Positions 16,199 to 24,864 of a stretch of 64,000 nucleotides of DNA are shown here, piece after piece. The position numbers and the translations under genes are program-made. The notes under the pieces were generated by a model. That model worked only from the letters and a program-made list of their open reading frames with translations, had not been told where the DNA came from and ran no database searches. How positions within the stretch are numbered: position 1 is the stretch's first letter; each line of letters opens with the position of its first letter. Source of the DNA: Anaerozeibacter sp031551775 (lineage in GTDB: Bacteria > Bacillota > Clostridia > Christensenellales > Aristaeellaceae); the NCBI GenBank assembly GCA_031551775.1, contig JAVBND010000012.1:1-64000 (forward strand). Reading direction: 5' to 3'.

Positions 16199-17363
16199 CG
16201 CCCGCTCCTTTCGTCTCCTTCGCCTTCCTGCGCTTGGTACGCACCCGCACCGTCTCGCGCATGAGCGCATACCCAACCGCAAAAATCGGTATGCTGATCA
16301 GCATGCCGATCACGCCAAGCATCCCGCCGCCCACGGCAATCGCCGCCAGGACCCATATGGCGGGCAGTCCGATCCTATGCCCCATCACACGCGGATAGAT
16401 CAGGTTGCCCTCGAGTTGCTGGAGGATGATGAAAAACAGCGCGAAACCCAGGCCGCGCCCAAGCCCCTCCGCCGCAGCGATCAAGAGCGCGCCGATGGTC
16501 GCCGATACAAATGCGCCGAAGATCGGTACCACCGCCGCAACGCCGACCAGCGTTGAAATGAAGAACGCATCGGGAAACTGGAAGATCGACATACCGCCAA
16601 AGCACAGCGCGCCCAGAATGCACGCCTCTGTCAGTTGCCCCGTGATGAAGCCGGAAAACGCAAGATTGGTGATATGCAAAATCTCAAGCGTACGTTCGGC
16701 AGGCGCGGCGGGCATAAAAGCGCGCATCGTCAGGGTAAGTTGGCGCTGAAGTTTTTCCTTGGCCGCGAGCACGCTAAGCGCGAAAATAAACGAAATCGCG
16801 GTGTTGGTCGCCGTCCCAAACATCGAAGTGGCCACTGAAGCGACGCTCCCCAGCGTCAGGCCCAGGCCTTGCTTGAGGAAGTTCACGATTGCTTCCTGCA
16901 TGCCCTCCCAGTCGAAGTTGAACGCTTCAATCCAGCCCACGAGTTCCGGCGCGTCATCCTCAAAGCGCTGAATTTGCAGCTTGAGCGCGTCCACCCATCC
17001 GGGCATCTGCGCGAAAATGCTGGCGATGGAGCTGATCAGGCGCGGCAGAACGATGGAACTGACGAGCGACACGATGAGCAGTACGAACAAGACCGACAGG
17101 ATCATCGACAAGGGCCGCCTGATGGCGCGCTGAAGCTTGAGCGCGCGCCGACCGCGGGGCTTGAACACCTTTTTTTCAAGGATTGACATGGGTATGTTCA
17201 GCAAAAATGCAAACGCCAGTCCATACAAGAGCGGCGACAAGATGCCGAGCAGGTGCTGCGCCGCGCCTGAAACCGCGGAGATATTGTGTATAGCGGCGTT
17301 GATCACCACAGCAAAAGCGATCAGCAGCATGAGCGTCTTTACGGTACGTCTGTTAAAATCCAT
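16176..17363 (-). CDS. AI-2E family (YdiK/PerM-type) transporter
   Basis: A 395-residue membrane protein of the AI-2E transporter family (formerly UPF0118). It has two N-terminal helices, including HLLGILSPLLYGLAFAFLLN, a periplasmic-type amphipathic segment, and the characteristic C-terminal block with GVAAVVPIFGAFVSATIGAL, YPRVMGHRIGLPAIWVLAA and GGGMLGVIGMLISIPIFAV. A basic, lysine/arginine-rich cytoplasmic tail ends the protein. Members export small molecules or ions; the substrate here is unknown. RBS GGGGAGG lies upstream, and it is the first gene of the three-gene operon. Confidence 0.9.
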   Translation of the reverse strand: MDFNRRTVKTLMLLIAFAVVINAAIHNISAVSGAAQHLLGILSPLLYGLAFAFLLNIPMSILEKKVFKPRGRRALKLQRAIRRPLSMILSVLFVLLIVSLVSSIVLPRLISSIASIFAQMPGWVDALKLQIQRFEDDAPELVGWIEAFNFDWEGMQEAIVNFLKQGLGLTLGSVASVATSMFGTATNTAISFIFALSVLAAKEKLQRQLTLTMRAFMPAAPAERTLEILHITNLAFSGFITGQLTEACILGALCFGGMSIFQFPDAFFISTLVGVAAVVPIFGAFVSATIGALLIAAAEGLGRGLGFALFFIILQQLEGNLIYPRVMGHRIGLPAIWVLAAIAVGGGMLGVIGMLISIPIFAVGYALMRETVRVRTKRRKAKETKGAGDADDQGA

Positions 17364-17414
17364 GAACGCCTCCCCTTGCCGAAATTCTTTCCAATATAGT
17401 GTAGCGCTTTGCGG

Positions 17415-19667
17415 TTAATTTTGCAAGGCATCCGCGCCTCGCGTTTCCCCGCGCCCTTCAAACAGCGGACTTCGCGCGTCGTGATAAAGCACCGCCAAGC
17501 GGTGCAGCGCGCGCGTGAGCGCCACATACAACAATCGCGCTCCCTGGGCGTCGTCGGGAAACTGATCCTCACCCGCATCAAGCACAAGAACGGCGTCAAA
17601 CTCAAACCCCTTGACCGCGCTCGCCGTCGCAAGCAGCACACCCGGCTCAAACGTTCCCGATTCTACATCCAGCAACTTTGCGCCCAGCGCTTCGGGCATA
17701 AAAGACTTTAGCCTCTTTATTCCGCTCGCGCCGCGCCCGACAACGGCAATTGACGCCATGCCTTCCGATTTCCATTGGCTGACAATCGTGCAAACGCGCG
17801 CTACCTGTTCACTTTCAGTTGTAAACAGACCGAATTCCGGTTCTTTGCCATGCCTGAGCACCGGACGCGCGCCCTTTTGGCCCGGCGCGGGATGGCGCGA
17901 GGCCACTTTAAGCGCCACATCCATGATTTCAACCGTACTGCGATAGCTGGTAAGCAAGTGATGCAGTGCCGCGCGGCCCTCAAAGACACCATCCGACAGT
18001 TCGCGCCAATTGCCAAGGCCCCTGTAGCCTTGCACGCCCTGCATAAGGTCACCCACAACCGTCATGCTCGCCATGGGCGAAATGCGTTTAAGGAGCTTAA
18101 ACTCCATCAGGCTAAAATCCTGCGCCTCATCCACCACGATATGCTTGAAGCTCAGCCTCTCCAGCACATTCAGGCGCTGCGCAATCGCGGCAATCGGCGC
18201 GGTATCCTCAGGCTCCAGCCCCGCCTTGCCTTCGATCCGTTCAAGCGTATATTCCGCAGCTTCCCTCAGGGCCCCCTGTTCATGGACCAGAAGCCACTTG
18301 AGGAAAAGTTCGTAGCAGGCGGCAGGTTCGAGCGTCGGCATCGCCGCGAGCGTGCGCTTGACAAATGGCGCCACCTCCTCCTTCGCCTCCTGTACCCGCT
18401 TCTCGCGGCTTGCAACCAGCGCCGCGCGCCGTGCGGCCAGCACATCCGGGTCGCGCTCGCCCGCGATCAGCTGACCAAGTCTTTTATCAAACTCGGTTTC
18501 CATCCAGGCCGTCATTTGCCTGACCGCCGCCTTGGCGCGCGCGGTCAGTTGTTTCTTAAACTCAAGCAGCCGCCGCTCCATCGGAAAAGGTTTCTCATCC
18601 ACCAGCAGAAACCGACTAAGATCCTCTTTTGTGTACAAGCGAATCGGACCAAAGTCTATTGAATTCAGCGCAAAGTCTGTCTCGTATTCATCGAGCCATC
18701 TTTGAAGCGCCGCATCCATCCCAAGTGAACCCTTCGCTTGATGGATTCTTTTTAGACGCTCGTACGCGCCGGCCGACATTTCACAAATCCGTTCGGTGCG
18801 GTCCTCCCCTGCGACGGGCGGCAGCTTCTTGCCGAGCCACTCGCCAATCAATCGCAAAAACGTGCTCTGCTTCACCCGCTCTACGCCAAGGTCGGGCAGC
18901 ACGCCTTGAATAAACCCCAAGAACAGCGGGTTGGGCGCGAGGATCAGCACCTGAGCGGGGCTTAGTTGCTTGCGAAAAGCGTACAACAAATAGGCGATGC
19001 GGTGCAGCGCGATGGTGGTCTTGCCGGATCCGGCCACGCCCTGAACGATCAGCGACCGATTGAGCGGATAGCGGATCACGTAGTTCTGTTCGGCCTGAAT
19101 GGTGGTGACGATTTCCTTGAGCCGCCCTTCGGTCATGGCGCCCAGGACCGATTGCAAGTATTCGTCGCGCGACGCCAGGTCGGTGTCGAAGATCGACTCA
19201 AGCTCGCCTTCCTTGATGCTCAGTTGCCGCTTGAGCTTAAGCTCCCCTTCCACCCTGCCGTCAGGCGCTTCGTAGCTAACCGAACCGATTTGTCCGCTGT
19301 AGTAGAGGTTGGCAATGGGCGCGCGCCAGTCGATCACGGCGCTTTTTAGCGTCTTTGTGTTGAGCACGCCGGTTCGTCCGATGTAGTGCGTCTCGCTTTT
19401 CCCTCCCGCAGGCAGGAAATCCACGCGCGTGAAGTAGGGCGAGCGGCGCGCCAGCTCAAGGTAGCGGAGCGTCTCGCCCGATGCCGCATAAAGCATCTCT
19501 CTTACCGGCACCTGTTCCGGATCGCCCGCGCGCGCCGCTTCAAGAGACTCCAGCGATTTCTCGCGTTCCATAAGGGCAAATGCATGCTCCCGCCCGATGA
19601 GTTCAAGCGTTCGGGCGAGCATATCGTTCTCAAGCTGTGCTTCCGGGTGATCGGGCAGGCTCGCCAC
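17415..19667 (-). CDS. helD: HelD-like UvrD-family helicase (RNA polymerase recycling factor)
   Basis: A 750-residue superfamily 1 helicase. An N-terminal coiled region is followed by the HelD-type block YIGRTGVLN and VIDWRAPIANLYY, Walker A in GVAGSGKTTIALHRIAYLL, Walker B/DEAQ box in HIVVDEAQDFSLMEF, and late motifs with GFEFDAVLVLD and LYVALTRALHRL. HelD proteins free stalled RNA polymerase from nucleic acids using ATP. The GTG at 19667 is chosen because GGAGGAGGG lies 7 nt upstream; the frame extends further but without a start signal. A promoter at 19705-19733 drives it, divergent from the CobO-like gene. Confidence 0.85.
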   Translation of the reverse strand: MASLPDHPEAQLENDMLARTLELIGREHAFALMEREKSLESLEAARAGDPEQVPVREMLYAASGETLRYLELARRSPYFTRVDFLPAGGKSETHYIGRTGVLNTKTLKSAVIDWRAPIANLYYSGQIGSVSYEAPDGRVEGELKLKRQLSIKEGELESIFDTDLASRDEYLQSVLGAMTEGRLKEIVTTIQAEQNYVIRYPLNRSLIVQGVAGSGKTTIALHRIAYLLYAFRKQLSPAQVLILAPNPLFLGFIQGVLPDLGVERVKQSTFLRLIGEWLGKKLPPVAGEDRTERICEMSAGAYERLKRIHQAKGSLGMDAALQRWLDEYETDFALNSIDFGPIRLYTKEDLSRFLLVDEKPFPMERRLLEFKKQLTARAKAAVRQMTAWMETEFDKRLGQLIAGERDPDVLAARRAALVASREKRVQEAKEEVAPFVKRTLAAMPTLEPAACYELFLKWLLVHEQGALREAAEYTLERIEGKAGLEPEDTAPIAAIAQRLNVLERLSFKHIVVDEAQDFSLMEFKLLKRISPMASMTVVGDLMQGVQGYRGLGNWRELSDGVFEGRAALHHLLTSYRSTVEIMDVALKVASRHPAPGQKGARPVLRHGKEPEFGLFTTESEQVARVCTIVSQWKSEGMASIAVVGRGASGIKRLKSFMPEALGAKLLDVESGTFEPGVLLATASAVKGFEFDAVLVLDAGEDQFPDDAQGARLLYVALTRALHRLAVLYHDARSPLFEGRGETRGADALQN

Positions 19668-19704
19668 GCGCAATCCCTCCTCCGTTAAAACAAAATGGGC
19701 GTTT

Positions 19705-19733
19705 ATCTTACCACATAGTGAGAAATTTGCCAA
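19705..19733 (-). promoter_or_regulatory. Promoter of the HelD-like gene
   Basis: On the minus strand: TTGGCA (19733-19728), a 17-bp spacer and TAAGAT (19710-19705). Its -35 is only 7 bp from the -35 of the divergent promoter. Confidence 0.72.
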
Positions 19734-19740
19734 GACCTTC

Positions 19741-19769
19741 TTGCGAAATTGCCTCATGCGCTGTACAAT
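19741..19769 (+). promoter_or_regulatory. Promoter of the CobO-like/HD operon
   Basis: TTGCGA (19741-19746), a 17-bp spacer and TACAAT (19764-19769), back-to-back with the HelD promoter. Confidence 0.7.
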
Positions 19770-19795
19770 GATTGAACATGAAAGGCGGTGCGCGC

Positions 19796-20326
19796 ATGAA
19801 CATCGGGCTCACGCATATTTACACGGGCGACGGCAAGGGCAAGACCACCTGCGCGATGGGTCTTGCGTTGCGCGCGGCGGGATGCGGCCTGAAAGTCAGG
19901 ATTTTTCAGTTCTGCAAGACCGAACCGTCGGGCGAACTCAAGGCGCTCGAGAACCTCAAAAGCGTATCGGTCATGCGCAGCAGTTGCAAGACAAGCAAGT
20001 TCGTATGGGACATGACGAGCGAGGAAAAATCCGATTGGTCGCAGGCGCAACAAGCGCTCTTTGACGAAGCATGCGAAGTTTGCTGTTCAAAGGACGCCGA
20101 CCTGGTGATCCTGGACGAATTGCTTGGCGCAATCGGCGCGGGCGCAATCGGCGAAGCTGAAGCCGCCTACCTGATCGACCATAAGTACAGGGGCGCCGAG
20201 CTGATCCTGACCGGGCGCGGCGCGGGACAGGCGCTCATCGACCGCGCGGACTATGTAACCGAGATGCGCCTCGTCAAACACCCCTTTGGCGCAGGCGTTC
20301 ACGCGCGCCGCGGCATAGAATATTAA
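19796..20326 (+). CDS. CobO/BtuR-type corrinoid adenosyltransferase
   Basis: A 176-residue P-loop protein of the CobA/CobO/BtuR family, which transfers adenosyl from ATP to cob(I)alamin or cobyrinic diamide. The P-loop is YTGDGKGKTTCAMGLALRAAG, and VILDELLGAIGAGAI is the second family motif. The second half has LTGRGAGQALIDRADYVTEM and KHPFGAGVHARRGIEY; the latter replaces the usual 'KHPYxxGIxAQxGIE' ending. The ATG at 19796 is preferred to an upstream ATG because AAAGGCGG precedes it. It is 20 bp from an HD-domain gene. No other cobalamin genes are nearby. Confidence 0.85.
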   Translation: MNIGLTHIYTGDGKGKTTCAMGLALRAAGCGLKVRIFQFCKTEPSGELKALENLKSVSVMRSSCKTSKFVWDMTSEEKSDWSQAQQALFDEACEVCCSKDADLVILDELLGAIGAGAIGEAEAAYLIDHKYRGAELILTGRGAGQALIDRADYVTEMRLVKHPFGAGVHARRGIEY

Positions 20327-20346
20327 ACAACAAAGGAGATGCCCCC

Positions 20347-20928
20347 ATGACGACCCACGTAACGCGCGATCAGGCGATTGCCCTGGTCAGAAAGTACAAT
20401 CAGGAACCCTTCCACATTCAGCATGCCCTGACCCTGGAAAGCGTCATGCGCTGCCTGGCGGGCGATCTGGGATTTGGCGAAGAAGCCGATTTCTGGGCGC
20501 TGGCGGGGCTTCTCCACGATGTGGATTTTGAAGAATACCCCGACAAGCACTGTGTCAAGGCGCCTGAACTCCTGGCGGAAATCGACGCCGAGCCAGCGCT
20601 CGTACACGCGGTGGTCTCACACGGGTACGGCATGACCGATGTCTGCGTCCCACCCGAGCATCTGATGGAAAAAGTGCTCTTCGCGTCCGATGAACTGACC
20701 GGTCTGATCGGCGCGGCGGCGCTGATGCGCCCGTCGAAGTCTACCAAGGATATGGAAGTATCCAGCCTTAAAAAGAAGTTCAAGGACAAAAAATTCGCGG
20801 CGGGCTGTTCGCGCGACGTCATCATCAAGGGCGCCGAAATGCTAGGCTGGCCGCTTGAGGAACTCATGGCGAAGACACTTGACGCCATGAAGGCGTCAGA
20901 GGACGAGGTCGCTTCCCAAATGGCGTAA
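20347..20928 (+). CDS. HD-domain hydrolase
   Basis: A 193-residue protein with an HD metal-dependent phosphohydrolase domain: H in FHIQHALTLESVM, the HD pair in GLLHDVDFEEYPDKH, and a later H in VVSHGYG followed by DELTGLIGAAALMRP. HD proteins of this short form are widespread in Clostridia and their substrates are mostly unknown. It has a good RBS (AAAGGAG) and shares the promoter with the CobO-like gene. A bidirectional terminator follows. Confidence 0.85.
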   Translation: MTTHVTRDQAIALVRKYNQEPFHIQHALTLESVMRCLAGDLGFGEEADFWALAGLLHDVDFEEYPDKHCVKAPELLAEIDAEPALVHAVVSHGYGMTDVCVPPEHLMEKVLFASDELTGLIGAAALMRPSKSTKDMEVSSLKKKFKDKKFAAGCSRDVIIKGAEMLGWPLEELMAKTLDAMKASEDEVASQMA

Positions 20929-20931
20929 ACG

Positions 20932-20974
20932 CAAAAAACCGGAGCCGACGCACCGCCGACTCCGGTCTTTTTTT
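20932..20974. terminator. Bidirectional terminator
   Basis: ACCGGAG (20938-20944) and CTCCGGT (20960-20966) form the stem. It is followed by a T-rich run on the plus strand (20968-20974) and by a run of A's on the left that gives a T-run on the minus strand. It serves the HD gene and the convergent secreted-protein gene. Confidence 0.85.
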
Positions 20975-20987
20975 ATTTTCTTGTCTG

Positions 20988-21449
20988 TCAGCAAATTTCG
21001 ATCAAGTAATTGAGCAGCGCATCTTCGCTCGCGCCTTCGGCAACGATGAGCGCATTGGACGCGCCATCGGCATACCACAGTGCGAGGCCGTCCGCGCCGT
21101 CGTTCAGGCTCAGCGCCACTTTGAACGCCTCGATCTCCACGTCCTCAGTGTAGGCAAAATCGCCGTACATGCCGGAAATATCCGTCAGTTCATCGCCCGC
21201 CTGCGCGCGCAGGCAATAATTGACGCCTTGCCAGGTGAAGTTCACCTCGCCGAGATTCTCGGCAATTGCATAGCAAGCGCCGACGACCGCGTCCTCGGGC
21301 AAGGCCAGCTTCACGCCCAGTTTCTCCTCTACCGCCGCGGGACTTTCCATCTCCACCATGGGGTTAGGCACCATCTGCTGCGCCAGCGCGCCGACGCAAA
21401 AAACCGAAGCCATCACAAGAACCAAGACAGACGCAATATGCCGTTTCAT
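20988..21449 (-). CDS. Small secreted protein of unknown function
   Basis: A 153-residue protein with a clear signal peptide (MKRHIASVLVLVMASVFCVG, then ALAQQ) and no lipobox. The mature part begins NPMVEMESPAAVEEKLGVKL and has FTWQGVNYCLRAQAG, DISGMYGDF and LALWYADGASNALIV. I recall similar uncharacterised Clostridia proteins with a repeating beta-strand pattern, but no function is known. It is a single gene, convergent with the HD gene and divergent from the carboxypeptidase gene. Confidence 0.7.
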   Translation of the reverse strand: MKRHIASVLVLVMASVFCVGALAQQMVPNPMVEMESPAAVEEKLGVKLALPEDAVVGACYAIAENLGEVNFTWQGVNYCLRAQAGDELTDISGMYGDFAYTEDVEIEAFKVALSLNDGADGLALWYADGASNALIVAEGASEDALLNYLIEIC

Positions 21450-21578
21450 TTATTCTCACACCTTTCAGTTAATCGGTTATCATTTGGACGCAATATCCTG
21501 CGAAAAGTTTCCACCGCCCTTTTTGGCATCCGTTCGCCTGCGAGCCGCGTCTTAGTTTGCGCACACGGAGGTGACGAG

Positions 21579-22508
21579 ATGATGAAACACAAAAACACCA
21601 TCGCGCTGCTGGCGGCGCTGTGTCTGGCCGCCAGTTCATGGCCGGTCGTGCCAATGAAGGCATCGACCCAGCCGCAAAACCCCCAACCCCTGCCGATTAT
21701 CGGCGCTCAAGCAGCGCGGGCGGAAGCAGCGCCGCTTGCCCCCCAATCGCTCGCGGCCGAGGCCGCCATCGTCATAGACGCGGACACGGGCGAAGTCTTG
21801 TTTCAAAAAAACGCCGACCAGCGCAAAGCGCCAGCCAGCACCACCAAGCTCATGACGCTGCTGCTCGCGGTCGAGCACGGCGGCCTGGACAGGACGGTCA
21901 CGGTGCCTGACTCGGCGGGCAAGGCCCCTGCGGGTTCATCGCTGGTACCGGTCTACCCGGGTGAGAAGATGCCCATGCGCGACCTGGTGTACGGCTTGAT
22001 GATCAAATCCGGCAACGACGCGGCCAACGCGATCGGCACCTTGGTATCGGGCAGCGTGGCAAGTTTTGTGGATGACATGAACGAACGCGCGCAAGCGATG
22101 GGGCTGAAAAACACCCGTTTTGTCAATCCCCACGGCTTCCCCACCGACGGCCATTATTCCTCGGCGCGGGACCTTGCGAAGCTTGCGCGCGCCGTTTTGA
22201 ACAACAGCGCCTGCCGCAAGGTACTTACGACAAACCGCTACAAGATGCACTCGACAAGCCGCCGCGACGTGCTGACGCTGAACCGGGACTATGCGATTCT
22301 CAATGAAGACAGCCCCTACTACTACGCGCCCGCGTTTGGCGGCAAGACCGGCTATTCGGTGTCTTCGGGCCAGTGTTTCGTTTGCATGGCGGAAAAAGAC
22401 GGGCATACGCTGATTTCAGTTGTGCTGAACGCGGCCCAGACCAAGCCGGAAAAATGGATCGACAGCAAGAAGCTGCTCGAGTATGGGTTCAGCAAGTTGG
22501 GCGCATAA
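21579..22508 (+). CDS. D-alanyl-D-alanine carboxypeptidase (peptidase S11, DacF-like)
   Basis: A 309-residue exported penicillin-binding protein that trims the terminal D-Ala of peptidoglycan stem peptides. It has an N-terminal signal sequence (about residues 1-30). The three active-site motifs are present: S87-T-T-K90, SGN in IKSGNDAANAIG, and KTG in GGKTGYSVSSG. It is slightly short because it lacks the C-terminal beta domain and amphipathic anchor of full-size PBP5-type enzymes. The ATG at 21579 follows GGAGGTGA at 21567-21574. Confidence 0.92.
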   Translation: MMKHKNTIALLAALCLAASSWPVVPMKASTQPQNPQPLPIIGAQAARAEAAPLAPQSLAAEAAIVIDADTGEVLFQKNADQRKAPASTTKLMTLLLAVEHGGLDRTVTVPDSAGKAPAGSSLVPVYPGEKMPMRDLVYGLMIKSGNDAANAIGTLVSGSVASFVDDMNERAQAMGLKNTRFVNPHGFPTDGHYSSARDLAKLARAVLNNSACRKVLTTNRYKMHSTSRRDVLTLNRDYAILNEDSPYYYAPAFGGKTGYSVSSGQCFVCMAEKDGHTLISVVLNAAQTKPEKWIDSKKLLEYGFSKLGA

Positions 22509-22523
22509 CCTCGCGCAAAGTTG

Positions 22524-22576
22524 AGGGGCTGTTGGGAAAGCAAGAAATCAGCAACAGTCCCTTGTTCGTTTTATTT
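22524..22576 (+). terminator. Terminator of the carboxypeptidase gene
   Basis: AGGGGCTGTTG (22524-22534) pairs with CAACAGTCCCTT (22552-22563) with one G-U pair and is followed by a T-rich tail to about 22576. Confidence 0.7.
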
Positions 22577-23218
22577 CACCGCCGTCAATGCGCCCGCGTC
22601 GATTTCATAAACTTCGTCGCACAATTCCCCGATGTCGCCCTCGTTGTGGCTGGCGATGACCATGGTCTTGCCTTCCCCGGCGAGCTTGCGCAAGAGCGCG
22701 CGCATCTCGGCGACGCCCGCGCGGTCAAGGCCGTTCAGCGGCTCGTCCAGGATCAGTATTTCCGGTTCCTCCATCAGCGCTTGTGCCAGGCCCAACCGCT
22801 GGCGCATGCCCATCGAATACTTCCCCACGCCCTTTTTCTCCTTGGGATCAAGCCCCACGCGCCTGATGGCCTCGGCGACCGCCGCCTTGGGCACGCGCTT
22901 GTTGAGCGCCCACAGGCTCAGCAGGTTGGAAATTGCGCTGCGCCCCGGAAGAAATCCCGGCGCTTCAATGATCGCGCCGACTTCGCTCACCTGCTGTACA
23001 TCCCCAAACAGCCGCTTGCCGTTGATCACGACCGTCCCGGCCTCGGGGATCAGCAGCCCGCACAGGCATTTGAGCAACACCGACTTGCCCGAGCCGTTGT
23101 TGCCCACGAGCCCCGCCACGCGCCCCGCCCCCACTTGAAATGAAACGCTTCTTAGCACCTGATTTTGCCCGAAGCGCTTTGAAACGCCTTCGCAGGCGAT
23201 CGGATAATCGACCATCAT
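22571..23218 (-). CDS. ABC-2-type transporter ATP-binding protein
   Basis: A 215-residue ATPase with Walker A GNNGSGKSVLLKCLCG, signature YSMGMRQRLGLAQAL and Walker B EILILDEPLNGLDRAG. It belongs to the BcrA/CcmA-like group that pairs with ABC-2 permeases in antibiotic resistance, bacteriocin immunity or export. It is a minimal-length domain. The ATG at 23218 has GGAGGGGG upstream. The two genes immediately upstream on the same strand encode its likely membrane partners. Confidence 0.9.
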   Translation of the reverse strand: MMVDYPIACEGVSKRFGQNQVLRSVSFQVGAGRVAGLVGNNGSGKSVLLKCLCGLLIPEAGTVVINGKRLFGDVQQVSEVGAIIEAPGFLPGRSAISNLLSLWALNKRVPKAAVAEAIRRVGLDPKEKKGVGKYSMGMRQRLGLAQALMEEPEILILDEPLNGLDRAGVAEMRALLRKLAGEGKTMVIASHNEGDIGELCDEVYEIDAGALTAVK

Positions 23219-23228
23219 CTTCCCCCTC

Positions 23229-24095
23229 CTACACATCCCGGTGCGGCACCGCATAGTCAAGCTTCTTCGCCCTTGACCGGCACAAAACCGCCGCCCCCAG
23301 CGCAAGCGCGGACAATATTCCCACCGACGCGGGGATTGTCGGGTACTTGGGCGCGCGGTCAAATACGTCATGGTAGGCCGCGAGCGCGTGCACCATGGGC
23401 GAAAGCCATTGGTTGACGACCAGCGGCCCGCTGCGCAAGAGGATAAACCCCATCTGGTGGGCGCACAGCGCCGCCGCGATGCCCACGCCGCGCCGGTAAA
23501 CGAGGCCCAGAAAAAACATCGCAAGCGATAAGGCCGCGCCGTAGAGCGTTTGCAAAACAAACGTAACGCCCAGCAATTGATAGGGCGCATACGCCCGCAA
23601 TAAATAGACCGCGCTGAAACGGAAACTCAAATCGTTGAGCGACAAACTGCCCCTGGCCACGTTCAGCATGGTCGCGCTCCAAACGTTGCCCACGTATGCG
23701 CGCGCGGACAGCACAATCGCCGTAAACAGGAACATGATCAGCTGGTACAGCGCGCAAATCACGGCGACATAGGCGATGTGCGCCGCCATCCATTGTCGGC
23801 GGCTTACGCGCACGCCGATGAACGCGATGCGCTCGTCGATGAACGGCGCGTCCGACAGCATGATGATCAGCCCCACCGCGGTCAATAATGTGCAAAAATG
23901 ATCCGACCCGGCGATGATGTACGCTTCGGCCAATTGCACGGAACCGCCGAGTTTGGCAGCCGAGCGCAAGAGCGCCATCGCGGGCATGAAGGCGAAGTTG
24001 CACCCAACGGCAAGCCCGATCCAGGAAACCGAGCGGTGCGGCCAGGAAGAGAGGCGCATGCCCAGTAGCCGAAGGACCACGCGTGCGCTATGCAT
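23229..24095 (-). CDS. ABC-2-type transporter permease
   Basis: A 288-residue protein with about six hydrophobic segments (for example YVAVICALYQLIMFLFTAIV and FVLQTLYGAALSLAMFFLGL) and no soluble domain. It is encoded between its ATPase gene and a second permease gene, overlapping the latter by 8 bp. Its substrate is not evident. RBS GGAGGTG precedes the ATG. Confidence 0.8.
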   Translation of the reverse strand: MHSARVVLRLLGMRLSSWPHRSVSWIGLAVGCNFAFMPAMALLRSAAKLGGSVQLAEAYIIAGSDHFCTLLTAVGLIIMLSDAPFIDERIAFIGVRVSRRQWMAAHIAYVAVICALYQLIMFLFTAIVLSARAYVGNVWSATMLNVARGSLSLNDLSFRFSAVYLLRAYAPYQLLGVTFVLQTLYGAALSLAMFFLGLVYRRGVGIAAALCAHQMGFILLRSGPLVVNQWLSPMVHALAAYHDVFDRAPKYPTIPASVGILSALALGAAVLCRSRAKKLDYAVPHRDV

Positions 24096-24849
24096 GCTTG
24101 CACCTCCAATTCATCGAAATCGCGCAGAGCGCGACCAGCGCCGCCGCGTACATCATTTGCCGCCCGAGCACCATCAGGAGCGACGGGATCAGGCTGCTGC
24201 GCGCGATCATGTATTCCATGGGAAACCACAGAGACGACCCAACCGCCGTCCACAGCGCCTGATAGCAGACGAGCGGCACAACGAACACGGCCAGGCGCGT
24301 TGAGAAAAAGCTGGCGCTGATAAGCCCCGGCAGCGCCCACACCGCCCCGAACAGCGCCATGAGACCGGCCTTGATCGCGATCACCCAACCCGGCCCCCAG
24401 CCAAGGATGATGGGTTCCCACAGGGTGCCTATGTAGTAGCCGGACAGCGTTTGGGCGGTGACCGGCAGGAACAGGATTACCCCAATCAGCGCCACCGCGA
24501 TGTAGGGCAAGGCCAGCGCCGCCGCGCCCGCGCAGGAAACCGCCAGCATTTTCACCGCGATATAGCGCCTGCGCGGCGCGCGCAAGAGCGCGTATTGCGT
24601 GTAGCCCGACTTGCGCTCATCGAAAAACGATGCCGCATAGGGCAGCATGCAAAACAGGATCGCGAAGGGATGCAGCCCGCTGAACGACTCGGCAAAGGTC
24701 ATATAGTATAGGTAGTCCAATTGCGTAAACGCGTATGTGTCGAAGATCAGTTCAAAGCAGGGGGTTACCAGCACGAAAAAAGCGGTCAGCGCCGACAGCA
24801 GAAGCCATTTGTTGAAAAGTCCGTTTCGTACCTCGCGCATAACGGCCAT
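24088..24849 (-). CDS. ABC-2-type transporter permease
   Basis: A 253-residue membrane protein with about six hydrophobic stretches. It has a cytoplasmic loop FFDERKSGYTQYALLRAPRR, which in ABC-2 permeases contacts the ATPase. It pairs with the permease encoded downstream to make a heterodimer. The upstream lipoprotein gene, 15 bp away on the same strand, is probably part of the same operon. Confidence 0.8.
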   Translation of the reverse strand: MAVMREVRNGLFNKWLLLSALTAFFVLVTPCFELIFDTYAFTQLDYLYYMTFAESFSGLHPFAILFCMLPYAASFFDERKSGYTQYALLRAPRRRYIAVKMLAVSCAGAAALALPYIAVALIGVILFLPVTAQTLSGYYIGTLWEPIILGWGPGWVIAIKAGLMALFGAVWALPGLISASFFSTRLAVFVVPLVCYQALWTAVGSSLWFPMEYMIARSSLIPSLLMVLGRQMMYAAALVALCAISMNWRCKHA

Positions 24850-24864
24850 CTCTCCCCTCTGCGC

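Noticed and set aside
20087..20302. Minus-strand frame in the CobO-like gene
   Set aside because: No ribosome binding site, and the plus-strand P-loop protein explains the region.
22524..23140. Plus-strand frames across the ABC-2 ATPase gene
   Set aside because: They are shadows of the minus-strand ATPase, whose Walker and signature motifs are unambiguous.
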